The position numbers and the translations under genes were made by a program. The notes below the pieces were generated by a model, which saw only the letters and a list, made by a program, of their open reading frames with translations, did no database searches and was not told the DNA's origin. 47,912 nt of DNA from assembly GCA_002633005.1 (NCBI GenBank), contig NMRA01000180.1, forward strand, positions 165,057 through 212,968, given 5' to 3'. Shown here in pieces: positions 13,001-25,900 of this stretch (position 1 is its first letter; each line of letters starts with the position of its first letter). The stretch is from Phoronis australis. Lineage: Eukaryota; Phoronida; Phoronidae.

Positions 13001-16000
13001 AGTTAAGCTTCCACCTGGTCTTGAAAGTGAGAACAATGTTGTTTACATTGTGGTCAAGGCAACAGATAGCATCGGCACTTCGTCCGAATACGTTGTGGAG
13101 ATCCCAGTGAGTATATTATTGCTGCTATTGTTTAAAGCTGCTTTAAACTCCCCTACATCCGCCAAAGAATGTACAATAATCGACAAAATACTGTTTCCCT
13201 GTCACGACGCTCATCTGTAACTTTGATTTAGACCACTTTTCGATGTGAACATTCTCGTATCTTGTTCCTTACACTGATGGAAATGACTTCTGGACATTAC
13301 AAAAACTCGTGATAACCATGAAATTAACATTATTGAGCAACGGGGTAACACAACAACCGTATCTGACTGTTAGGTAAAAATGAACAACAATACATTTTAG
13401 AATTTTCTTTTTACATTGATACCACATCTTAATTTCTTTCTGAACAGACTATGTGTTACTTGGTGATTGTGTTTATAAATGGACATGGAATAGTGTCTCT
13501 CTAGTGATCATTACGCGTTGAAACCATCATATCCTGAAAGAAGATGGTTAACAATAGCGTGATTTCCCGAAAGACCGGGTTTCAAAGATTGCACAGAGCT
13601 AAATCTCGATTCATATGTGAAGCTCTTTTGCTCCCCAAACGAGAACTTCAGCTCTGGGGGCTAGATTGGCAGTCTGAAAGTCCGCTAGTCCGAAGGTCTG
13701 ACATCACAGTCAGGTATTTATAGGTACGTGCAAAGGTTAACAATCCCCAAGGTCCAGTAGTCCGGAGGTCAAGGTGAGTCTAGGTTCATAAGTCAGAAAT
13801 GTAAAGCTACAATTCGTCCTATTTAGCTGACGAAAAGCCAAATGGGCCTTTCACTCTCGTGAAATTGGTCTCAATATGCACCTGTATTCATTAACCTGAC
13901 AGGACCCCTATTTCCGTTACCAACAAGAAGATCAAAATCATCAGTAATTCAAGAAAAGGCTTGAACGTTTATTTGAATTGGCTAACCCTAAAATTGCGGC
14001 GAATTTGAAAATGCTGCATGTCCACGTTGCCCGTTACTAAGTTGAGTTGGTAACGAGAACTTTAAGAGATGTTATGAGAGTAAAAATCCTAACTCCATTT
14101 TCGTTTTTAAACAAGGTGAAATGTAGCATTAAGTCGTCTTTTGGGTTGAACATTTGGACTTTCGGAGTTGTGCACATTCGTCCTAGTGAACATGCCGGCA
14201 CATTACGGATTAAGAAACACCTTTACATTTTATCGAAATTTTGAACCTGGTGTCTTTTTCAGACGTGTAAACCTTTGGAGTTATGAATCTTTTTAAAAAA
14301 GCTATATTCGTGAGTTTCCATATCACTGCCAACAACTGATTGGCGTGCTTGTTTTTTTCGCCCTCAGTTACCTGATTTGTGCATCTAGCTTTCACTAAAC
14401 TAAGACCGAGGGTGGTGTGTGTTCCATAGTCCAGAGACACTCGCAAAGTCTTTGCGGTGAGAAACCTTTCCTTGTGAAGGCTCACAATTCAACATTAAAA
14501 GTCACTAATCACTTCAGTGGTCGCCACTTTGTTACATGTTTGTTACTTTTGCAAGGTCTCAAGCATATTCGCGAAATTGTCGTGTGGATTTGTGTGGTCT
14601 TTTGTGATTTTGATTCTTTTGCAAATTTCTCGCGTCTACGGAACGCATAATTAGAAGACTTGAGTTCGTAAGCAAAACAACACAGACGAATTTAATGTCA
14701 CATGGTGCGTTGCTGCGATGAGGGAATCATAAGTTATGCTTGCGAGTTATCGTAGGAAGCTTAAACGTAATAAAACAAAACTATGTATTAATCCATTTTG
14801 GTGAAACATATACAGTAAACGTCTATCATTCATGCATACCACAGGTTTTCCGCCAAAAAATATCAACGGCTGAATTATCGAGTTCGTTGGCCAACATAGA
14901 ATCTTCGGGGACTGCTCAGGAAAAAGGTCAACTGGTCATTGCCATGGCAACAATGATCAACGATGAGGGGACCTCTGCGCAAAGTTCCGGTATTGAAAGT
15001 AACAAGGGTAGTTCGAACCCGGTGGACACTGGCACTGGTTCAAGTTCAGATAAGGAAACTGAGCCAACGGCAGAGGAAACTCAGAAGGAAAAGGAAAAGA
15101 ACAAGCAGGTCAGTTAATTGCACCCGAGGGCATACAGTTTACTAGGTCCTTGAAAAGCTTTAAGCGGTTGTTAGTAAACGAAACTGTGCTAATATTGGAC
15201 CCGGAATCTAAATGCCCAGTTGTGGTTTTGTCAAGACCAGCGCCATCGGAGAGAAGTTGGTATTGCGCAGTAATAGGCCTGTACAGACCAGACTCAGGAA
15301 TGACAGAGAAGTAAATGGAAATTCAGTACCGTGTGCCTCCTAGATCCAGGTAATAAACCCTGGCACAATTTGGTTTTACGTTTGCAGACAACATAACTAA
15401 AACTTCGAATATGATATCCTTGTAGCTTCGTTTGAAAATGATGGATGTCATCGCAAGCGTAGAAGTCAATGACCCCGAGACGTCAAACCAGCTTCTCGGT
15501 GCTGCTGTGTCGGTCACGGCAAAGCCCGATGAAGTCTCGGAAGAAACGCAGGTAAGAGTCATCGAAAACTTAAAGGATAGTTCCAGCCCAGATTTTATCG
15601 CCTCTTGATGATATGCTCCCGTGGTGTATGTGAGACACTTTCTAATTTTGTCCCTGGTTTAAATGGATCCAGTACCCCGTACTCTGTCGTGTTTGAATTG
15701 TGCAATCTAGTTCATTTGATAAACGCAAACTTGTGTTGGCATTTCACCCTTTGCTGACCAACGCACTGAGCTTGGTATACTCTGTCTCCCAGTGTTCAAA
15801 CAGTGGTGAATTCGGAATTAAGTTGGTGTGGCAAGGAAAGCAAGAAACTTTCCAAAAGAAATGCATGCATGTTTTAAAGTAAATCTCCTGGGTCCCTTAT
15901 GGCGTGGGTCCCTATGTTCTCCATCCAATCCGATTTTAAAAAGAGTAGTCTTTATACATTAGCACTACTTAGTGAATATCGTGTCGATTGTTGCTTCAAA

Positions 16001-16900
16001 TGCACTTGCCAGCTCAAAATTAATGTACATGTCCAAAGCATCTGCAGACGGGTTTCTGATCGTCCTACCTTGGGACTCAACACGACGAGCTGCTACCGTT
16101 TGGTAGTAAATGCCAGACAGGTACGTGCTGGATGCGGAACTACCTGAAGCCCGCCATTTTAACGCTGGGCACAGTTACCACTTTATCACCACGTAGATTG
16201 TAGACGTGCACCTCTCAGACACTATTAAATAAGTATAGACCACGTTGGATAACATTTTTCAAACATCACAAATTCCATTATTATCATAGGTGTCAGCATA
16301 ACAAAACCAAAGACACCACCTTAATTTGCTTTAGCTTTCAAAAATGGACTCCTGGTGTCAAACGTTTGCCGTGGTGGAAAGAGTGACTTGTATTACATCT
16401 ACGCATTTGACGAGAATCTAATCGTGCAATTTACACACCTACAGATTTCCTCAACGTCTAGAAGTGTTTGCATCTTCTTGATATCAATTGTTTTTCAACT
16501 GATGACTACGTATACGTTTACATATGGCGTAGGACAAAGCTACAGAGATCGCCTCTAGCGCTTCAAACCAAATGAAAAATATGGCTGACGACCCAAGCGT
16601 TAGTGCTGAAGCTTTGGAGGAACTTGCTGATAACGCCGTCAAACTGTTAAGTATGTTCATAAACATTTATTTCATTTATTAAGTGAGTTTCTTTTCCGCG
16701 TGTTAGTCCTTACATTCACAATGTCCGATGTGCTGTTTGTTCCATGGTTTATACGCTGGTTGCCAAACGGTTGCTACGGTCTGAGAGTCAACTACCTTCT
16801 GCTTTAAGCCGAATATTTACGCCATCAAGTCAAGTCCATTCAGAATGTGTGGTGAAGAAATATTATTAAATTATGTAATTGAGAGACAGCCAGAGATTGA

Positions 16901-16995
<95 letters not shown>

Positions 16996-19900
16996 TACTT
17001 TGCACAATCTGATTTTCACCACCCAAGGTATAGACCGGTAGCGGCTGGTTACCAGTGATAATTATTACTGTTATATGCCCCACATGGAAAGCATCGCAGA
17101 TGGCCAGCGGCGACAGAGAATCTCTTAACATTCGAACATACATAACATTTTATGACATGGCAGTTTTATAATATATTTTTAAGTAGAGAGAAAAACCCAA
17201 TCGCATTCTGGAAAATTGCAGTGGTTCAAAAGCTATGACAAATGGTTAATATATAATCTGTTTTGCCTTGATGTTTTCCCGTTGGAGTCAGAGTATATGA
17301 TGGTCAGTAGTTTGTATTATTAGTAATGTAACCGGAAATTGTGATGATGTTGTTCTGTGCATGTTTTCTCAAAGTGGCCGATATTCTTGGATGAATGCTA
17401 TGTTGTGAAAGTATCTAGGGAGCATTTTGTTTAAATATTTGTAGTAAAACTTTAAGTAAGTATGATAATGGAGAACATTACACGTGCTTCGCTTATTATA
17501 CATGGCGATAACTCACTTATTTTTGCGTGATCTTCGTGCACCCACTTCTGAAAGAATTACGCCATCGTCAAGCAAATCCATATGTGTGTAAATTTGTAAC
17601 CAAATGTGCTTTCCACAGGTAATGTTCTTCAAGCGTCCGTTGAAACAGTAATGTCGTCTACCGATTCATCTGCTCAATCGTCTGGTCAGTCTCCGCCAGG
17701 TGGAAGCAGTAGTGCCAGTAGCACCTCCGCCACTGAAAGTGGCAGCAATGATCAGGTGAAATATGGAGATGACACTCTCTCCGAGTTAATGTATTTTTGT
17801 TTCTCTTATTTTTATGTTTTCACAAATCGTAGTAGTACTCGTCGTCGTGGTCGTAGTAGTTGTTGTAGTAGTAGTACTACACTTCATATTAAAACAGAAC
17901 CAAAACTGATTAAAAATACAAAATTTATGGAGACTCCAGAAGTACCCAAAGGATTTGCTGATCAGGAATGCGCCAGTAAAACACGATGTGTTTCAAGAAA
18001 ATAAAGGAAAATCAATTCAATTCAAAAAGGTGGTAATGCACATTACGCCAAAAGAAACCAAACAGTTACGAAAAACAGTTACATATGAAGTAATTGGGAA
18101 TAGTGTACTCAGAATCATTAAAAACATAAATTCTTAAAATAATCAATAACAGCAGCTAATAAATGGGTAAAAAGTCTGTGAAAGACTTGTGGGATGGTTA
18201 TCAATAATGTTAGGCAAAGTATTGCGAACTGCATACGATATGCCTTTAAAGATAAAGCGATTTGTCAGGCTTTCCTTCCCAAAACTAGCTTCAAATTAGA
18301 TCTATTTTGCGTCACAGATCAATGATTACCTTGAAGAGTCGAACAGGCTGGTCAAATCACGTGATGAATATGTGTAATAGTATATACATGTATGTAAACT
18401 GTTAATAATTCCAGGTAAGCGGCAGCAGTAACGGGCAGAAACCTGCTCAAGATTCACAAACTGTGGCAAGGGCGAAAGCACGGCTGAAAAATACTCAGAA
18501 TCTTCTCGATCAAATCACAGATTTCACACTGAAGAAAAAGGTGATCGGGGAATCTGCTTCTACTATGGGAAGCGGAGCTCTAGTTCTGTCTGTTAGGAAG
18601 CAATACACGGAAAAATTAAACAACGGTAAGTGTGCTGAATGGTTTTGACGTGTTCTCAAAATGTTCACCATAGTTTGAAAGTATGACGCGTCAATTCAGG
18701 TGGCCAAATCGAGCCTACACTGTAGTAGTTGTTTTTTAAACATTGCAGAGAAATTCAATCATAAAAATGCTAATATTTTAATTATGCAGCATGACGAAAT
18801 GTTTCGGAGATTTTACAACCGGGTCAAGATCTCTTGACAACAGTTGTCTGCTTTGTGCTCAACGTCTTCTTGAATTAAGCCCAGTGATGCGAGATGTTAG
18901 GGAAATCATAATTAAGTTACATCTACTCAACGTCCTTATTACAATAATGTAAAGCACAATTAAAACTGGAGACAGAGTTCTTTCGTTTACAGTGATGGTG
19001 TCCGCCAACAGTAAGGATGACGACAGCTCCTTTAAACTGTCAGATTCGATTGCCATGTTTGGTCAGAGTAACGATACCCAGCGATACATGTCAACAGTTG
19101 TGAGTATGTAAGGCACTATAAGTCCAAGTTTCCATAAGAACACATTATGGTGTCCATCCGACGTCCCATGTGAACGTGATAATGTGTCAATCCGACGTAC
19201 CAGCTCTTATAGATACACGGTCTTTTTTGTTTCACTTTATGCCCGACTTGATGCAACACGGATTGCCGCTTTGAGCAACATTCTTTTTTGTTTGACACAT
19301 ATCCCAACCGATACAAACCATCACATAGGCCCGTTTTTGCGGACGGAATGGAGGCCAGCTTCCCGTTCAGTAACGCTAGGACTGACTAAAAAGCAAGAAT
19401 TCGCGAAATAACGTGAGATGTTGCCGTGTAATTTGAATGAGAACACGTGACTTTGGCTAGATTTTAGCTAGGTCATAGCGTTACTGAACCAGGTGTTGGC
19501 GTTAAGGGCCATTGCTAGGACAATAATATTAAGAGCATTGGTGTCTGGGAGGAATCACACGTTAGGTTTCAGTTGCAATTATTGTTTCAGGTACAGTACG
19601 CAACTGTTATTCCTCTAGAGTACATAAATGCGAGTGATATATGATCCTATCTAATCACAGTTTTTCAGTCGACTTTGCAAGTTAAAACGATATCAAGCCC
19701 GTGTTTCGTTGAAGAAACCACCTTTTGACTTAAGCCACTTACAAATGCGAAATCGGTCTCAACTCGTTTCCAGGCAAGAAGCGATTTTTGGTCTTGCATA
19801 GAACTGGCATTTTGTTACTGCCCAAGATCATTACTGACAAATAAATTGACACGCCGTGTCAAATCAACTTACATAGCCTTATTTCAAGCAATAACAAGCT

Positions 19901-22900
19901 GTCAGCTCTTTCGAAGCTAATTTGACTGAGGAACAATTTGAGGCCAATTTCACAACGATATGTACTCTCATTCAAAAGTTTTTGATTGTCATGTGGTAAA
20001 AGACATGTTTATAGACACTTTAGGCACTTTGACCTATTTTTCTCATAAGGTAAAGTCGGAGAAGGTGAATCCCTTTCCCTGGGCTGCAGACTCGTCAGCA
20101 GTATCATCCAACATTAACAGTTTTAGTTTCAAAGACAGCAATGACAGCTACGTCAAGGTGTCCGGACTGGGTGCTGGCCAGGAAATTATGATGATGTTAC
20201 AAGAGGTACACCTTGTTTGCTCATAATACTCATTGTACTGAACCTGCCTTTCGGCTTTATAGTAGCTGAATTTGCCTGCTGTCCATCATAGCATGAGATG
20301 GTCAAGGAGCACGTGGTCACATTAATTTTCACCGTAAGCCTAGATTTTTTGCAAACGCCATTTTATATTGAAATGATCCTTTGAAATTTTGACTAAATTG
20401 CCTTCTCCCAAAAATACATTATCTTGCTGAGCGTATATACGTGTATGTAAACTAAACGTTGTCCTTGCATTCTAAGAAAATCTGAAAGACTTGAAACTTG
20501 AGTGTATTGACCTTTGTCTTTTGGCATTCGGATAATCACTCTTCCAGTGGCTTAGTCTGTTTTAGGTAAATGGGCTAAGGCTGAAAGAAAATATTTACCA
20601 CTCGGAAGTCAAAAGACATACATGTACATATGTAACCTATTGGACTTGACAGATGACAAAATGTTTCAACAAATTTTAACGCAAAAGGCAAATGCAACCT
20701 TTGGGGATTCGTAAGAAGATTTCTAACAGTAAGCTTAAGTCAAACAACAAAGACCAACGATGCCTTCGAGAAACAGGGCATAGCACACCGGTCTCGCAGA
20801 CCTGCGGCCTATTTCTTGAATGGGATTTTGACTTTGGCAACGTTCAGAACTCTTACTGCGAACAGCCAAAAATTGATTGTTATTTCTCTTGTACTTCCTG
20901 AAAAGTTTTTGTCTTCTATATAGTCGAGCACGCTACGGATTTTGCCTGCTCTCTTGCAGACAAATTTTCTGACTTTGAACCTTAGCCTTTTTTGAAAAAC
21001 AAGCTAAGCCATCCCTTGACTGGCAGGAAACTAAAGCCAACAAGACTATTTTTATTTGTTTAACTTTAATTCTTCCGGGTCGTCTTCAATCCTTGTGACT
21101 ACAAACATTGCTCGGAACTCAACTTGAACATTGAGTAAATTTCAGATTTTGCTCAAGTATCGAGTATTGTTTGGTGGTCGTCGTCTCTGGTTCTTATCCT
21201 ACATTTCGTTTTGAACTCATCATGTTGTCGAACCCGATGGTGACACTCCACCACTGCTAAATCAACCAAATGATGCTACACTATGAACTCAAATCCGACA
21301 GCATAATTTGAACATATTGACGCCACCATTTTTGTACACGGCTAAAGACAAAATGCTCCATACCCAAGATAAAACATTGCAGATGTCACCTTTCCGAACT
21401 TTCAAGCAAATTCCTTATTTCTATGATTTATGGCCAAATTAGTAATAAACACAACATGTAGTATTGATGTGAGTATGAAGTAGGTTGAAAATTGACAAAT
21501 GTTTTTAAGAATGAGTTTTGTGGCGAAAATGATCCGCCGCAAAACATTGAATCGTGTCCAGTAAGTATCCTGACGTGGTGTGCTGGAGAATGCCACTGCG
21601 TGATGCAGGTTACATGTATGTGAGCCAGCGAGTTAAGTCGTTAGTGCAAAGTTCAACTATTTGCAGAAGTTTTGTTTTCACATTTACAAGTTGTCAGTGA
21701 ACACAACTGCATTTTGTTTAAAATAGATTTTGTTAAAATAGCATTTTCGTTAGTTCCTACTACATATTAGCATTGGTAAGAGCACACAAATACATCTTTA
21801 AGTTAACTCGGCGCGCCAACAAGTGTCGCGACCAAATATATCGTTGATGACGAAGTTGCATTCAGTATGTAAATAATTAAAATCATAGTGTTAACTGTGT
21901 GACTGTTTGGATTTCTCTAACATGAATTGACATTTTCGCCTTCTCACAATTAAATGATGATTTCAGTTCAACCCAACCCCAAACGCATCGCTTGGTAGAA
22001 CTTCCATGAAACTAGATAGGGCGTTGCCACACCAGGTGGCAGTTGGTAAGCGAGTGGCCGTATTTTTGAGAGTAGCGAATCTCAACAATACTCTTGTAAG
22101 CAACGTTACAAAACCTGTTCAATACACGAATGTGTCCGCAAATACAACAGCGACGACACCTTGGTTCGCATCATCCTCTACAAGTCAGGGCACCACAGTT
22201 CCAGCGTCAACGACGGCGTCGTCATCTGCATCAAACTCAACGCTGCCGCCGCCCAAAGGTTCTGGAACGTTCTTTTGTGTCTTTATGACAACAGGTTAGT
22301 GATAAAAATTTTCCAAGAATATTTGAACCTTCAATGCGATTTTAGCGTTGGCTCTAATTACACGTACATGTATGCCTCATTCCCCAGGACTGCCGTGGGC
22401 AATAACACTAACACTTTAAACTCAAGGTAGCACATCGTAACAAACTGTATACAACAACGACTATATGTGGTGATCACCCTGTGTCACTATTGTTGTCCAT
22501 GGTAACCCAGTCAGAAAGTAGTGCTACTCACGTGTTTTGGCTCTCCTTCTGTTTTCGCAACGATGGTTTTCAACGAAATTTGGAATGCACTTCTTCACAT
22601 TTTTTTCAAACTACATGTATACCTGGATTATGACATGGTTATTTTTTTCCTTTTTATGATTCCTTCACAAGAATTCGCAATTCTAAATTAAATAAGGCTA
22701 TCGTTAAAAAAGCCAGTTCCAAAAACGCGACTTCTTCGTATGTTTCGGCCAAATGAAAACCTCGAATAATTTGATATTCAAATGGCATACAAGTAAAAAG
22801 TAGGTCGGTGGATTAACTTTTGACGTATTTTTTAAATCACGACATTAACTTTATAACAATGATACCATTAATAAATGGCGTAGGGAATACCTACTGGATC

Positions 22901-25900
22901 GTGTTGATATTTCCGAATATAATCCCTACATCTGTCGTCAACCGATTTTTTCCGTTTTTCGTTCATTTAGGCCTTGCAACTAAGATTTTGAATAACAAAA
23001 TATAGGCAAACTTGTGTTTAAAGCGGTAATTGACTTATTACACACAGGATAGTGTTTAATGGTAGTCATGTGGTTGGAGAATATTTCCATAGGCGCACCT
23101 AGGGGGCTCGGGGGGATCGAACGAACCCCCCAATTTGACGAATTGNTACATGCATGCCTCATTCCCCAGGACTGCCGTGGGCAATAACACTAACACTTTA
23201 AACTCAAGGTAGCACATCGTAACAAACTGTATACAACAACGACTATATGTGGTGATCACCCTGTGCCACTATTGTTGTCCATGGTAACCCAGTCAGAAAG
23301 TAGTGCTACTCACGTGTTTTGACTCTCCTTCTGTTTTTGCAACGATGGTTTTCAACGAAATTTGGAATGCACTTCTTCACATTTTTTTCAAACTGCATGT
23401 ATACCTGGATTATAACATAGTTATTTTTTTTCCTTTTTATGATTCCTTCACAAGAATTCGCAATTCTAAATTAAATAAGGCTATCGTTAAAAAAGTCAGT
23501 TCCAAAAACGCGACTTCTTCGTATGTTTCCGCCAAATGAAAACCTCGAATAATTTGATATTCAAATGGCATACAAGTAAAAAGTAGGTCGGTGGATTAAC
23601 TTTTGACGTATTTTTTAAATCACGACATTAACTTTATAACAATGATACCATTAATAAATGGCGTAGGGAATACCTACTGGAACGTGTTGATATTTCCGAA
23701 TATAATCCCTACATCTGTCGTCAACCGATTTTTTCCGTTTTTCGTTCATTTAGGCCTTGCAACTAAGATTTTGAATAACAAAATATAGGCAAACTTGTGT
23801 TTAAAGCGGTAATTGACTTATTACACACAGGATAGTGTTTAATGGTAGTCATGTGGTTGGAGAATATTTCCATAGGCGCACCTAGGGGGCTCGGGGGGAT
23901 CGAACGAACCCCCCAATTTGACGAATTGACAAAAAGGTCCGCCTCAATGAAACAAAAAGTCCGAGCAAACGAGGCAAAAGTCCACAAAGTCCAAAGGAAT
24001 TCGGCGCGGACGCACAATACATAGGCCTGAACCTAGTAGCCCGTTTTTTAGTCCTCGTTGAATTTCTTCAGTAAAAGATCCGCATACCAAAAATTCGAGC
24101 GCCCCTATTTCGTAATGTTATTTTCCTGAAGATCATGCACAACGATGTGATATTACGTAAGTGAAAGGCGACTGTTTTGCGAGTGGCACAGAGGAACACA
24201 ACGGCTTCTACTGAAGTATTTGGTCGGCGAGGGTGTAGTGATCGATTATGGGTGAATGTGTACGGCTTCCCTTCCATAAGTTAATATTTTTCACCGCAAT
24301 AATCTGACGAGTGTCTCGCGTTTACAGAATATGTTCAACGTCATAGCACAATCAACTTTACACAGTCGATTCCATTCCCAGTAAAGTTGTTTCCGACAGG
24401 AAAACGTTCTAACGCCCATTGAGTGAATGTTGACTTAAGACCCACAGTTCGACTAATAAAGCAAAAGGCCTGTAGCAAAGGAAAATCACAGAATGTTTCC
24501 TGAGGAGTTTATTTCTCTTTCCGACCTTTTTCAGATGGTGCGAACCCTGTTGATTGTTCCAATCATTTGAAATGCACTCTTCCACACCTACAAGCTAGCC
24601 CGACGAGCCATCCAGACCCCAACGTGTGTTTTCTGGACACACAAAGTGTGAATACGTGAGTTCATAGTACATGTACATGTATATACACTGTATGAAAATA
24701 CTAACAGTATGAAACATAGTCGGTGCTACAGAGACCACTGTGTTCCCCTTAATATCTGAAGTACTAAGCTCATTTGTTATCCACAGACCTCTCGTTATGA
24801 TCAGAGGAAATACACTGCAGAACATAAGCAATATGAATCCATACAAATAGCAGGCAATCGTTATCAACTCATCCCATGCTGGATATCGTAGGTCTAAAGA
24901 AGGAAAATCGATCTTGTACAAGGTACGTGCTGTTCAGGTTCCGCTAGCGGAATTAGAGGCCAAAGACAACAACCTCACAAGTTTTTGTTCGTGTACGGAG
25001 GACTACGTGATAGAAGCGAACTACACAACGGAAGTTTTTAGCACCTCTTGCCTGTTCTATGATGAAGAGCAAAGCGAATGGAATGACGGTGGCTGCAGGG
25101 TAAGTAGGACATGGTCCACAATACTTTCAGGTAGTAAACTTTGACCACTGATTCCAATCCGCATTCATCTCTTGGCACCAATGGGTATTTTAAGACAGAA
25201 ATGGATACCTACTACATTTATTGCTTTGCACTGTCCATGCTCGCACCCAGCATGGACCTTTTACTAAAAAACAAAATCGCGGACTCAAAAAACGGGGACT
25301 TCAAAATAAATAAGGGGCGCTATGTTCAGAGCTAAGAATTGTACATTCGCGCCGATTTCCTGCGTTCTTAGTGGGCTTTTTTCTCGTTTTCTCGGATTTT
25401 CTGTTTCTCTGAGGCGCGCCTTTTATCCCACTTCGCCAAACGAGGGGGGGCTCGAACGAGCCCCCCTGGGTGGGCGCATGCTGTCTGATCTCTGATTTAA
25501 ATTGTCTATTTCGTATCCGAATTTTCTCAAGCAGAAACGCGCAGCCTGAAACCAGGTGTCGTTTGTTTACATCGAATTAGTAATGGTCTCTATTTTGTTA
25601 CATGATCGGTCATCCACGAGTATAGCCTTCATTCTTTCTTTCAAGGTTGGACGAAACACTACCTACAGCAGCACACAATGTTTCTGTTCACACTTGACGT
25701 CTTTCGCCAGCACGTTCTATGTGCCTATGAACAGGATAGTTCCTCCACACGAAGCGTTCTCCCAACTTGACGAAAACCCTGTCTGTTTCGTGTTCTCGAT
25801 ATGCATCATGGCTCTCTATCTTGTTATTATTGTGTGGGCCAGAAAGGCAGACTTGTCCGACATGAAAAAGGTAATAATTTAAAACGAACAATGTGAATGT

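Larger units (their letters stand above)
22295..24534 (+). other. Intron 17, includes assembly-type duplication
   Basis: Most of this intron is a 0.78 kb segment present twice in tandem with an N between copies. From 23929 to 24534 no feature is recognised beyond the acceptor ctttttcag. Confidence 0.6.

Noticed and set aside
16840-17143. Minus-strand Ser-Leu-rich frames
   Set aside because: Produced by the (GA)n microsatellite; no gene evidence.
20050-20205. Exon 16 starting at the ctcataag acceptor (20050)
   Set aside because: Would require phase 0 entry while exon 15 ends in phase 1; the ctttag acceptor giving 20024 fits.
22820-23788. Pair of near-identical 61-codon frames
   Set aside because: They recur because the underlying segment is duplicated at an assembly join; no domain or splice support.
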